A stretch of DNA of 64,000 nt from contig CAVSIB010000010.1 of the NCBI GenBank assembly GCA_963727835.1, positions 1-64,000 of the forward strand, read 5' to 3'. Source of the DNA: G026625185 sp963727835 (GTDB taxonomy: Bacteria > Desulfobacterota > WTBG01 > JAGOGO01). Shown in pieces: positions 46,824 through 55,886 of the stretch. Below the pieces are notes generated by a model, which was not told the DNA's origin, searched no databases, and was given only the letters and a program-made list of their open reading frames with translations. Each line of letters begins with the position of its first letter. The stretch's first letter is position 1. Both the position numbers and the translations under genes were made by a program.

Positions 46824-47828
46824 ATGTCAAGAGTTAGCGTAATTATCGTCAATTATAATGGGCAGGGTCTCATCAGAGATTGTCTAACTGCCTTAGGGCG
46901 GCAGAGCTTCAAAGACTTTAAGGTGGTAATAGTAGACAATGGCTCTTCGGATGGCTCTTTAGACGAAATTCGGATTTTTTTAAATGAAATTCTCTTGGCC
47001 CCCGTTGTCAAATTAATCCCCCTTGATAAAAACTTGGGCTTTGCAGGTGGTAATTTAAAAGGGTTAAAACACACTTTCGGTGAGTATATAGCCCTTTTAA
47101 ACAATGATGCAGAGCCTGATGGAAGGTGGCTTGGAGAGCTTGTTATGGCTATGGATAGTAACCCTGAGGTGGGAATCTGTGCTTCCAAGCTCATCGTTTA
47201 TGGAAGCGACATCATAGATAGTGCAGGGGATGGGTTTTCAACTTCCTTAAAAGGCTTTAAAAGAGGAGCGGGCGAAAAGGCTTTTTTATACAATAAAAGG
47301 GAATTTGTCTTTGGTGCGTGTGCAGGTGCGGCCCTTTACAGGCGAAAGACGATCGAAGAGATTGGTTTTCTGGACGAGGACTTCTTTCTTATCCATGAAG
47401 ACACTGATTTAAATTTCAGGGCTCAACTGTCTGGCTGGAAAGTCATGTATGTGCCAACGGCGATTGTTGAGCATAAGGTTAGATCTAGCATAGTCAAAAT
47501 GAGCCCTATGGCGGTCTATTACAGTGTAAGAAATAGTGAATTTGTGAAGATAAAGAACATTCCCCTTTCCCTGTTTTTGAGGTGCTTGCCAGTGGTTATA
47601 TTGGGGATGGTATCGGAGTTCATTTACTTTGCTGCAAGGCACAGACACCCGATCCTTTATTTTAAAGCAAAAATTGATGCAACAAGAATGCTTCGCGTTA
47701 TGCTGAAAAAAAGAAGGGTGAATTTAAAAGGAGCGAAGGTAGATAGTAAGGGTTTAAGGGAAATAATGACTCCTGTTTTTGAAGGAAATTTTTTAAGAAA
47801 AAGATTAAAGAAGCTCTTTTTTGGGTGA
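46824..47828 (+). CDS. Family 2 glycosyltransferase (rhamnosyltransferase-like)
   Basis: This 334-residue protein has VSVIIVNYNGQGLIRDCLTA, VVIVDNGSSDGSLDEI, LNNDAEPDGRWLGELV and GFLDEDFFLIHEDTDLNFRA, typical of GT2 rhamnosyl or galactofuranosyl transferases. A C-terminal helix pair may lie at the membrane. It is separated by 220 bases from the previous gene and is the last gene of the locus before the minus-strand housekeeping block. Confidence 0.85.
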   Translation: MSRVSVIIVNYNGQGLIRDCLTALGRQSFKDFKVVIVDNGSSDGSLDEIRIFLNEILLAPVVKLIPLDKNLGFAGGNLKGLKHTFGEYIALLNNDAEPDGRWLGELVMAMDSNPEVGICASKLIVYGSDIIDSAGDGFSTSLKGFKRGAGEKAFLYNKREFVFGACAGAALYRRKTIEEIGFLDEDFFLIHEDTDLNFRAQLSGWKVMYVPTAIVEHKVRSSIVKMSPMAVYYSVRNSEFVKIKNIPLSLFLRCLPVVILGMVSEFIYFAARHRHPILYFKAKIDATRMLRVMLKKRRVNLKGAKVDSKGLREIMTPVFEGNFLRKRLKKLFFG

Positions 47829-47848
47829 TGGGACGAAGGTCTCTGCTA

Positions 47849-49135
47849 TCATCTCGAGACGGAATGGCGGAAATTATCCAGCAACCGATTCTTCTTGAGG
47901 CAATACTGCCTTATACTATTTAATGCTACTTCCGAGGTCATCCATTTAATCTGCTGCCGGTCACCCGGAAAATGATATTCCTTTGTCGATGTTTCTTTCC
48001 CATCTGTGAGGGAGATAAAAACGGTGCCCACTGGTTTCTCCGGGCTTCCTCCGGCAGGGCCAGCAATGCCCGTAGTGGATAGGCCCAAGGTTGTTCCCGC
48101 CAAATTTCGTATCCCTTCGGCCATGAACTTGGCAGTAGGCTCGCTTACTGCTCCATAATTCCGAATCACTTCTTCGGGAACTTTAAGCAGATCAATCTTA
48201 GCCTGATTGCTATATACCACGGCTACTAGTTCTACATAATCAGAGCTTCCGGGGATGTTGGTGAGACGATGACCGATGAGACCCCCCGTGCAGGATTCGG
48301 CAACAGCAATCGTAGCCTTCGCCTTTCGAAGCAGATTACCCACCACGTCTTCCATCGTGTCTTCATCTGTACCAAATACGTAAGGCTCAAGCCTTTCTCT
48401 TATTGCTTTTTCCCAGTACGCCAGTCTCGCGCACGCCCCCTCGTTATTTTTTTTTTGGACAGTTAGGTGAACATTGATTTCCGGAAAGTGGGGAAGAAAA
48501 GAAAGTGTGATCTCTCTTTGGTTCTCGAAAATATCTTTTAAAAGGTCATCAACTTTTGATTCTGATATTCCAAAGAGCCGCAATGTCCGGCTCTGGAAAT
48601 AGGTCCCCCTCTTCCACTCCTTTTCTAATCGTGGCAGAATGGTTTCTTCGACCATTGTCTCCAGTTCGCGGGGAACTCCGGGGAAAAATACCAAAAGAGT
48701 CTTTCCTTCTTTAATCAGAAAGCCTGGCGCGGTTCCTTGTGGATTGGAGATAATCTCCGCTCCTTCTGGAAAATAAGCTTGCTTCTTCTGCCCCTCAGTC
48801 GTTGGGACATTATAAGAACCAAGTACTTTGTTTATGTGATCCAGAACCTCAGGATAAAAAATAAGCTTTTTCCCCAGAACCTTGGTTGCCACTTTTGTGG
48901 TAACATCGTCACGGGTAGGGCCAAGCCCTCCGGTTATAAGCACCAGGTCTGCACTCGCGATGCTTTCCTTAAGAGCGCCAGCAATTGCTTCAGCACCATC
49001 ACCTACACTTACGATCCGCTGAACTGAAATACCCTGGCCAAAAAGACGCTGAGCCAAATAGGGACCATTCGTGTCTACCTGGATCCCGGTGATTAATTCA
49101 TTTCCGATGGTAATGATCTCTGCCTTTACATCCAA
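47849..49135 (-). CDS. cinA: CinA: nicotinamide mononucleotide deamidase / competence-damage protein
   Basis: CinA combines an N-terminal MoaB-like ADP-ribose pyrophosphatase-type domain (EIITIGNELITGIQVDTNGPYLAQRL, LVLITGGLGPTRDDVT) with a C-terminal NMN deamidase domain (TIAVAESCTGGLIGHRLTNIPGSSDY, STTGIAGPAGGSPEKPVGTVFI). The 428 residues are intact. Its start overlaps the end of pgpA by 10 bases, and both are read from the same strand as the gmhA cluster. Confidence 0.93.
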   Translation of the reverse strand: MDVKAEIITIGNELITGIQVDTNGPYLAQRLFGQGISVQRIVSVGDGAEAIAGALKESIASADLVLITGGLGPTRDDVTTKVATKVLGKKLIFYPEVLDHINKVLGSYNVPTTEGQKKQAYFPEGAEIISNPQGTAPGFLIKEGKTLLVFFPGVPRELETMVEETILPRLEKEWKRGTYFQSRTLRLFGISESKVDDLLKDIFENQREITLSFLPHFPEINVHLTVQKKNNEGACARLAYWEKAIRERLEPYVFGTDEDTMEDVVGNLLRKAKATIAVAESCTGGLIGHRLTNIPGSSDYVELVAVVYSNQAKIDLLKVPEEVIRNYGAVSEPTAKFMAEGIRNLAGTTLGLSTTGIAGPAGGSPEKPVGTVFISLTDGKETSTKEYHFPGDRQQIKWMTSEVALNSIRQYCLKKNRLLDNFRHSVSR

Positions 49136-49587
49136 TGACGTATCCCCTGCAAGATAAGGTTGGCATAAAACCCTGCGACCACATCATCAAGAACGATCCC
49201 CCATCCGCCGGAAAGGTTGCGGTCAATCCAGCCAGCAGGAAATGGTTTCAGGATATCCAATATCCGAAAGAGGAGAAATCCTATTCCCACATTGATTAAG
49301 GTACAAGGGATCCACAGCATCGTTACCAAAAATCCGGCAATCTCATCAATCACAATAGTCCGGGCATCCTTTCGCTGAAAGATTTTTTCTGCTCCATCAG
49401 CTATCCAGGCAGCAAAAAAAATAAAGGCTATGGTGGTGATAAAGTAAAGAAGGGGGGAGAGGTAGGAAAAACCCAAAAAGAATAAAATTCCGACGACAGT
49501 TCCGGCAGTCCCAGGAGCCAGAGAAAAATAGCCACTCCCAAACCCGGTACCGAGTAAAAGAAAAAAAGTGCGATTCCCCTTAAGCAT
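49126..49587 (-). CDS. pgpA: Phosphatidylglycerophosphatase A
   Basis: PgpA removes phosphate from phosphatidylglycerol phosphate. The 153-residue membrane protein has GSGYFSLAPGTAGTVVG near the N-terminus, the metal-binding VIDEIAGFLVTMLWIP and KPFPAGWIDRNLSGGWGIVLDDVVAGFYANL, all hallmarks of the family, with about four membrane helices. It overlaps cinA at its 3' end and the cyclophilin-like gene at its 5' end. Confidence 0.93.
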   Translation of the reverse strand: MLKGNRTFFLLLGTGFGSGYFSLAPGTAGTVVGILFFLGFSYLSPLLYFITTIAFIFFAAWIADGAEKIFQRKDARTIVIDEIAGFLVTMLWIPCTLINVGIGFLLFRILDILKPFPAGWIDRNLSGGWGIVLDDVVAGFYANLILQGIRHWM

Positions 49588-49963
49588 CTTCCCTGCTTTG
49601 CTCGATAGTGATTTTTGATCCAGGAAGAACCATGCACAAAGAAGTTGGGTCCCCGATTACCTTGCCAATGATATTGACTGCGCTCGCTGGGCGGATTTCT
49701 TTATCGTTGCTGATGGGAGTGGGGCCATAAAAAATACAAAAGGCTGGCCCTTCCGGCCAATATCCTAAGTCTCCTACCTCAACAACTTCTCGGGCAGTTG
49801 CATCTAATTCAAGATGAATGGGGATGGAAAAATAGATTTCATCGCCCCAGGTATTAATTTTTGCAGAAAGAGGAAGAATGTTCCAAAGCTCCTCCGCACA
49901 GGCAGTATTTGCCAATGTTGCTTCAAGGGTTATATTTCCGGCAGTTATTCTTATCCTTTTCAT
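49580..49963 (-). CDS. Cyclophilin-like fold protein (TM1367/DUF369-type)
   Basis: The 127-residue protein starts RIRITAGNITLEATLANTAC and has LWNILPLSAKINTWGDEIYF, then GDLGYWPEGPAFCIFYGPTP. This pattern is the small cyclophilin-like fold family of unknown activity, not a catalytic prolyl isomerase. The start at 49963 was chosen by family alignment in memory; 49987 is possible. It overlaps pgpA by 8 bases. Confidence 0.72.
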   Translation of the reverse strand: MKRIRITAGNITLEATLANTACAEELWNILPLSAKINTWGDEIYFSIPIHLELDATAREVVEVGDLGYWPEGPAFCIFYGPTPISNDKEIRPASAVNIIGKVIGDPTSLCMVLPGSKITIEQSREDA

Positions 49964-50028
49964 ACTATCGCTTACATAGAAAGTCAAAGTGCTATCAACG
50001 GAGGAGAAAGCGAACCCGTAAATGCCTG

Positions 50029-51001
50029 TTACTCAGGTCTGTTTCCTTCTTGTGAATTCCGAAGCTTTTCCAGAATTCCCGCAGCAAGAAGTGGTATCAT
50101 AATCTCATGGTGTCCAACTAAATTAAACCCTTTGCCGCCTCTCCGGGTAGGGCGGTCTACCACATTGGTAAGAGGACGGTAATGGCGAATAAAATCCATA
50201 TTAACGGTTGTAAAGTGATCTATTGCATATCCTTTGTTTCGAACTAAGGTAAGAGCTTTTAAGAAAATCTCAGGTAAAATAACTGCGGAACCTATATTGA
50301 GGTACACGCCTCCTTCCAGGATTGCAACCAACGCGCAGAATTGGCGAAAGTCAAGGTGAGTTGCCTCCCCCCAGGCGGAAGGATTAAAACTCGGATGGAG
50401 ATGCACAATATCAGTTCCGATGGCAACATGCACGGTTATCGGAATCTGGAGTTTTGCGCCTTGCGCTAATATGCTCGTCTGCCGGTTCGGGAGTTTATTC
50501 CGCAAAATTTTTTCCCCCAAACATTCTCCCAAGCCCCATCCATTTTTTATACCTTCCGCAACTCCGTTATTAATAAACGTTGCCGTCTCTTCAGCCATCC
50601 CAAAGGTTCCCTCGTCTAATTCAGCTCCTACCTCTTCAGAGGTCTTCCCTTCGAGATGCGACTTCCACATCATGAATCGCTCCTGCGCCATTTAAGGCGA
50701 TCCCACTGATAACCCCTTCTTCCATAAGCTGAATGATAAGAGGCGCAAGACCGACTTTGATCACATGAGCGCCCATTCCCACAAGAATGGTCTTGCCCTC
50801 CTCCTTAGCTTGAGTAATCCTCTCAATGACATCCCGAAGGTCTTGCGCGCCAAGGATTTGGGGCAGCCCGTCCAAAAATTCGGCAACCGTTGCTCCCCGA
50901 GCATACCTTCTCCCGAACTGAGTTACGCTTACTTTGCTGTTTCTTTCCTTTAAAGAGACTGTCTTGATTCCTTCCAATGACAAGGGTTTTATTTTTTCCA
51001 T
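50029..51001 (-). CDS. Conserved protein resembling deoxyhypusine synthase, frame-disrupted
   Basis: The first frame has KVSVTQFGRRYARGATVAEF, GKTILVGMGAHVIKVGLAPL and GVISGIALNGAGAIHDVEVA. A break near 50660 leads to LEGKTSEEVGAELDEGTFGM, AEETATFINNGVAEGIKNGW and VHVAIGTDIVHLHPSFNPSA. Proteins with this pattern occur beside gmhA in deltaproteobacteria. The fold likeness to deoxyhypusine synthase is from memory, and bacteria lack that substrate, so the reaction is open. About 323 residues. Its ATG overlaps the gmhA stop (TGATG), which implies coupled translation. Confidence 0.55.
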
Positions 51002-51567
51002 CACGTCTTCATCCTTTTCTCCACGAGCTCACAGATAACATGGGCGAGGGTAATGTGTGTTTCCTGAATCCGGGGCGTTGAGTCGGAATCAACATTAAAA
51101 TTATAATCTACCAGGGAAGCTATTGTACCGCCGTTTTTTCCCGTAAACCCTATGGTCGTGAGTCCTAACTCACGCGAAACCTCAAAAGCCCGGATCATAT
51201 TTCGTGAGTTTCCCGAGGTGGTAATTCCCCAGGCAATATCACCTTTTTTCCCCAGGGCAGCAATCTGCCGAGAAAAAATTTCCTCAAAGTTGATATCATT
51301 ACTGATGCTGGTGAGGATAGAGGTATCCGTCGAGAGGGCTAAAGCCGCAAAGGGGGGCCGATCCAAAAGATAGCGGTTTACAAATTCCGCTGCAATATGC
51401 TGAGCATCAGCCGCGCTTCCGCCGTTACCAAAGAGCAAAATTTTGCCTCCTTCGTGAAGGGTGTTAACAATGACTCCTACCACGTGCTCAATTTTGGCAG
51501 CATTTTTTTCGGCAAACTTAACCTTTATCTCCGCGCTTTTTTTAAATATCGAGATGATTTCTTTCAT
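51001..51567 (-). CDS. gmhA: Phosphoheptose isomerase-like SIS-domain protein
   Basis: GmhA makes D-glycero-D-manno-heptose 7-phosphate for lipopolysaccharide core. The 188-residue protein has GGKILLFGNGGSAADAQHIAAEFVNRY, the hallmark NGGSAADAQH, then ALSTDTSILTSISNDINFEEIFSRQ and GITTSGNSRNMIRAFE, and ends ETHITLAHVICELVE. The start at 51567 follows GGGAG. The following gene overlaps its stop. Confidence 0.9.
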   Translation of the reverse strand: MKEIISIFKKSAEIKVKFAEKNAAKIEHVVGVIVNTLHEGGKILLFGNGGSAADAQHIAAEFVNRYLLDRPPFAALALSTDTSILTSISNDINFEEIFSRQIAALGKKGDIAWGITTSGNSRNMIRAFEVSRELGLTTIGFTGKNGGTIASLVDYNFNVDSDSTPRIQETHITLAHVICELVEKRMKT

Positions 51568-51637
51568 TTGTTCTCCCAACCTTAGTTTCTTTGAGTTTAT
51601 TACCCGAATTTGGTCTTTTGTCAACTTTTTATCATCT

Positions 51638-52592
51638 TTATCCCTCAAGTTTTTGGAGAAGCATGTGAAAGTCTTCCGGGAGAGGAGCAAAAAATTCCAC
51701 ATGCTCTTCTCTGGTCGGATGGATAAATCCGAGGGTGCTGGCATGGAGGAGTTGGCGTTTAACTGAAGCAAGAAGCTGACGCACTTCCGGATCAGGCAAA
51801 GAAGCAATGGTTTTTCGGCCGCCATACTCTGGATCACACAGAACCGGATGATGGATACTTGCTAAATGAACGCGAATCTGGTGTGTCCGGCCGGTTTCCA
51901 GCCTGATGGTAAGAAAAGTAAAAGAAGGATACCTTTTAAAAACTTCCCAATGAGTAATCGCCATCTTGCCTTGATGCTGCCGCACTGACATCCTTTTCGG
52001 ATCTTTCGGATTTCTCCCAATGAGAGAAGAGACCGTGCCCTTATCTTCCTCCATAACACCAACGACAAATCCTCGATACTCCTTTGTTACCGAATGCGCC
52101 TTAAATTGTGCCGCAAGGTGTTGATGGGAGTAATCGGTTTTTGCAACCACCATGACCCCGGAAGTATTTTTGTCGAGACGGTGAACAATCCCGGGCCGAA
52201 ATGGTTCCCCAAAAGAAGAGAGCGCCTTACAATGATAAAGGAGGCCATTGACCAAGGTGCCGGAATAATGTCCGGCCGCAGGATGAATAACAAGTCCCGC
52301 GGGTTTGTTGATCACAATGACATCTGAGTCCTCATGCAAAATATTCAGAGGAATGGGTTCGGGAAAAGCCCGCAAGGGTTCCGGAGGAGGAATAGTAAGC
52401 TCGATCCGGTCTCCCGGTTTAAGCTTTTCGCCCGCTTTAGGAATGGTACCGTTCAGTTTAACATTTCCGCTTTCGATAAGTCTTTTGAGGTGGGAGCGAG
52501 TTAAGCGTGGGGTTATGCGTGGTAAGATAGATGTCCAAGCGAATTCCCCGGTCTTCTGGGGAAACAATATGGGTTTTCGACGTTGATTCCAT
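51638..52592 (-). CDS. rluD: RluD-family 23S rRNA pseudouridine synthase, frame-disrupted
   Basis: The start is taken at 52592, giving MESTSKTHIVSPEDRGIRLD, the usual R-L-D-x-x-L beginning of the S4 domain. A break near 52515 leads to RITPRLTRSHLKRLIESGNV. The catalytic motif is PGIVHRLDKNTSGVMVVAKT, with the active aspartate, and LETGRTHQIRVHLASI follows. It ends with LLHASTLGFIHP. About 318 residues is complete. It lies between the HNH gene and gmhA on the same strand. Confidence 0.88.
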
Positions 52593-52627
52593 AAGGCCAG
52601 AAAAATCACTGCCAACGAGCCGAGTTT

Positions 52628-53223
52628 TTATTCAAGGAGCTCAGTGTGCCAGTACGAGATGTCGACCATGTTGAGAAAAGGAAGCCACTCTTTCCGTTTC
52701 AAATCCCGCAGAGAAATTTTATAGAACGGAGTCCAGTTTGGCCTTTTCGGTCTCTTCAAAAGGTTCATCCCAGCTTCGTGGGGTGTCCGCCCTCCTTTTT
52801 TGCGGTTACAGGTCGCGCAGCAACAGACAATGTTTTCCCACGTGCTCCTTCCTCCGCTGGAACGAGGAATGATATGATCCAAGCTCAGATCACTCTTAGA
52901 AAATCTTTTCCCGCAGTACTGGCAGGTGCTTTTGTCCCGGGTGTAGATATTAATCCGCGTAAAGCGGACGTGGCCAATGGGCATGCGGTCATACGTGAGC
53001 AGGAGGATGACTCTCGGAATTCTTATCATCCGATCTACTAAGCCGATCGCCTCTTCACGCTCTACTACTGCCAGTTTGCTCCAGCTTTCAAAATCAAAGG
53101 TTTTAAATTGTTCATCCACCACCTGAGCAATCCCCAGATAGAGGAGACAGAATGCTCGGCGGATTGAGGTAATATGTAAAGGGAAAAAAGAACGGTTGAG
53201 AACTAAAACATTGGATCTATCAT
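52628..53223 (-). CDS. HNH endonuclease, coupled to selA, frame-disrupted near the start
   Basis: The nuclease domain reads CQYCGKRFSKSDLSLDHIIP, RSSGGRSTWENIVCCCATCN, with the CxxC pairs and the H-H-N residues. Upstream in the same frame is VLVLNRSFFPLHITSIRRAF, the standard N-terminus of this HNH group. No start exists in that frame, but ATG at 53223 overlaps the selA stop (ATGA) and joins it if one T is added to a TTTT run near 53203. About 198 residues. The cellular role of this widespread group is unknown. Confidence 0.85.
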
Positions 53224-54632
53224 GCTACCCTCTCTAAGGCTTCACTGATTATTGGCATTTCATGTGCAAACACAGTGCGAACATCTATCAGGAGTCTCTC
53301 CTGATTAATGCGAGCAACAATGGGAGGATGGTGTTTTCTCAGCCGCTTATCCAGTTCGGCTACGGAAAAAGACCTAGGGATGAGGGTCACAACCCACGTA
53401 GGGAGAGTCTGTAGAGGCAAAGAGCCTCCCCCAGCCTGAGAGAAATCCTCTTCAACGCTCATCTCATAAGCATCTTTTGCCTTTCGTGTTATTTGCCGAA
53501 AAAGAGACCTTGCCTTTTTCTTTAATTCCTCTTGTGCCACGGTAAGCATCTCTAAAACCGGTATCGATTTCACTGCCTTTTCCGGGTCAAAGTACTCTCT
53601 TAACGTTACCTCCAAGGCAGCCAAGGTAAACTTATCTACCCGAAGAGCACGAAGAAGCGGGTTTTGTTTAATCGTATCGAGATATCGTTTCTTTCCTACG
53701 ATAATCCCCGCTTGGGGCCCCCCCAGGAGCTTATCTCCGCTAAAGGTCACGACATCTACCCCTGAGGAAATAGTCTCCATCACCGTAGGCTCGTCTTCCA
53801 GCCCATAAGGGGTCAGATCCACAAAATTACCACTTCCCAAGTCTTTCATTACCGGAATATTAAACTTACGGCCTAAACTTACTAAATCTTTTAAAACAAC
53901 CTGTTCAGTAAAACCGAGAATCCGGTAATTGCTGGTATGGGCGGTAAGAAAAAGACGGGTTTCCTGAGAGATTGCTTGCTCATAGTCGCTGAGTTTGGTC
54001 TTATTGGTAGTTCCCACTTCCTTTAAAACACACCCGCTCTGGCGCATAATATCCGGAAGGCGGAAAGAACCGCCAATTTCAATCAATTCTCCTCGGGAGA
54101 CAATTGCTTCATGACCTTGCGCCAAAGTGTTCAGGACAACCCAAACCGCAGCGGCATTGTTGTTGACCACAAGTGCGCTTTCGGCCCCCGAAAGTTCTTT
54201 GAGAATTTTCTCTACGTGCATGTACCGAGACTCCCGCTCCCCTTTTTCCAGCTCATATTCTAGGTTGCAATAGCCTTCAGCTACCCCACCAATATTTTCC
54301 ACGGCGCGACTCAAAAGGGGTGCCCGGCCCAAATTGGTATGAATAATTATTCCGGTAGCGTTAATCACCTTTCGAAGGTGTAACAAGGTATTGTTTTTTG
54401 CCTTTTGAGCGATCTGATCAACGAGAATTTTTAGGTTGGTCTCCCGATTAAGAGAAGAAACGGCTTCTTGCGCAAGGATTTTTTTTCGGAGGTTCTCCAA
54501 CTCATCCCGAATGATAGTAAGCACTAATTTTCGGGAAAAAACCACCACCAAGTCCTGAACCAACGGTTGCTTTAACACTTCATCTACTGCAGGAATAGAT
54601 CGGAGAATATTTTTTTTGGCTTGGTTTTCCAT
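53220..54632 (-). CDS. selA: L-seryl-tRNA(Sec) selenium transferase
   Basis: SelA converts seryl-tRNA-Sec to selenocysteyl-tRNA. The start at 54632 gives about 470 residues. Visible are RSIPAVDEVLKQPLVQDLV, INATGIIIHTNLGRAPLLSR, ALVVNNNAAAVWVVLNTLA and the PLP lysine in FSGDKLLGGPQAGIIVGKK. The frame is intact. With selB at 59513 and the tRNA-Sec at 22257 it completes the decoding set except SelD. It is translationally coupled to the HNH gene downstream. Confidence 0.95.
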   Translation of the reverse strand: MENQAKKNILRSIPAVDEVLKQPLVQDLVVVFSRKLVLTIIRDELENLRKKILAQEAVSSLNRETNLKILVDQIAQKAKNNTLLHLRKVINATGIIIHTNLGRAPLLSRAVENIGGVAEGYCNLEYELEKGERESRYMHVEKILKELSGAESALVVNNNAAAVWVVLNTLAQGHEAIVSRGELIEIGGSFRLPDIMRQSGCVLKEVGTTNKTKLSDYEQAISQETRLFLTAHTSNYRILGFTEQVVLKDLVSLGRKFNIPVMKDLGSGNFVDLTPYGLEDEPTVMETISSGVDVVTFSGDKLLGGPQAGIIVGKKRYLDTIKQNPLLRALRVDKFTLAALEVTLREYFDPEKAVKSIPVLEMLTVAQEELKKKARSLFRQITRKAKDAYEMSVEEDFSQAGGGSLPLQTLPTWVVTLIPRSFSVAELDKRLRKHHPPIVARINQERLLIDVRTVFAHEMPIISEALERVA

Positions 54633-54849
54633 GGATTTAATTAGGTAAAAGATTTCGTTTTTTATACCACAGGTTTTTCTTAAATGCAATCATAGTGCTT
54701 GGGTGAAAGATTTATCCCAAATTTTCCCTTTTTTTATTGTTGGGTTAGATTTTTTAATAAAATTAGAAAAAAATGTTTTGGGCGAAAAGCTGAACTAAAT
54801 AAAATAAAACCAACATCTTAGACTTTTTCCGAAGACTGAAACATTATTT

Positions 54850-55835
54850 CTATTTTTGGGTCTCTAATAATAAAAACGGGTACAAAAAAATGATTAAAAG
54901 TCTTCGAAGCACATAAAAAGATTTCGGGGTGGCTCCTTGAGGAAACTGCCAGGAAAATCTTGAGGATAACTTTAGATAGCACCTTGAATTTAAAAAGTCA
55001 GGAATTTTTACCCTTAACCGAAGCATGCGGAGATGCCAGTAGGCTCCAAGCACAGCAAGAAAATGCTTAAGGCTGTGACCGCTTAATATTCCACCGAGTG
55101 CGTAGAGTAAACTATCGAAGTGCTCTGCCAGTGTTTGCACACATATACAAGAGTAACACGATATACAAATCCCTGGGTCACGTGAACAGTGCCTGATGGA
55201 TAATCACCATGAACGAAATCAGAACGATTGGTAAAAAATGAACAAGCGCGCAGGGTTCTCAAATCGCCTGACCCTGATTGTTCTGACCAATTCCAATAAA
55301 GAACGCTGCCGCAGCCCAAAACTACCAGGGGCAATAGGATGGCCCTGCCTAAATTTTCGTGCAGATGTTCAGTGATAATCAAACTGAAAAATGCCATAAA
55401 TGATAGGGCACTTGGCAGTCAGTCCCAAAACAGGGTATTGGTGTTCGGATTAAGGTGATAATACGCTTAACCTAAACCAGTAAACCCGACGCCAATGAAA
55501 AACAAAAGATATGCTCCATAGGCAGGTGTATCAAAGCCAACCCATTTTTTCTTAATGCCGGCAATCGTTCCGATAAGGACCACAAGAAAAACCGGAATAT
55601 TCGAAATTACATTCCAAAAATTGGGAATGCCAAGAACCTCTCGCTGACCAGCAAAGTTATGATACGCTTCATCCTGTGGAATCGGCTTAACAAAAAACAT
55701 GGCTGAGAAAACATAAAGTACATCAAAACCAAAGCGAGAAGTTTTATTTTGTGGTGCATGCGTATCTAAGTACTCGCTCGCCCGGTCACGAATTTTTGAA
55801 CTGTTGGCTTCCTTATGAACCCCCCCAGGTATCAT
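54850..55835 (-). pseudogene. Decayed ceramidase-like (alkaline phytoceramidase family) membrane gene
   Basis: The pieces read FVKPIPQDEAYHNFAGQREV and LGIPNFWNVISNIPVFLVVL, then AYYHLNPNTNTLFWD, then SLIITEHLHENLGRAILLPL and LAEHFDSLLYALGGILSGHS, LKHFLAVLGAYWHLRMLRLR. This is the order of the bacterial ceramidase-like family with its S-H-x-x-x-H ending. In addition to frame breaks near 55390 and 55130 it has two in-frame stops, TAA at 55467-55469 and TGA at 55419-55421 where the family has Arg. It is probably truly dead. Confidence 0.75.
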
Positions 55836-55886
55836 TTGTTTTAGTTTATGTGAAAATTAAACTTTAATGTAAACCAACAATTCCGC

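Noticed and set aside
55419..55421. In-frame TGA in the ceramidase-like gene as a possible selenocysteine codon
   Set aside because: The family has Arg at this place, another in-frame stop (TAA) lies close by and the gene has frame breaks, so decay is the simpler reading.
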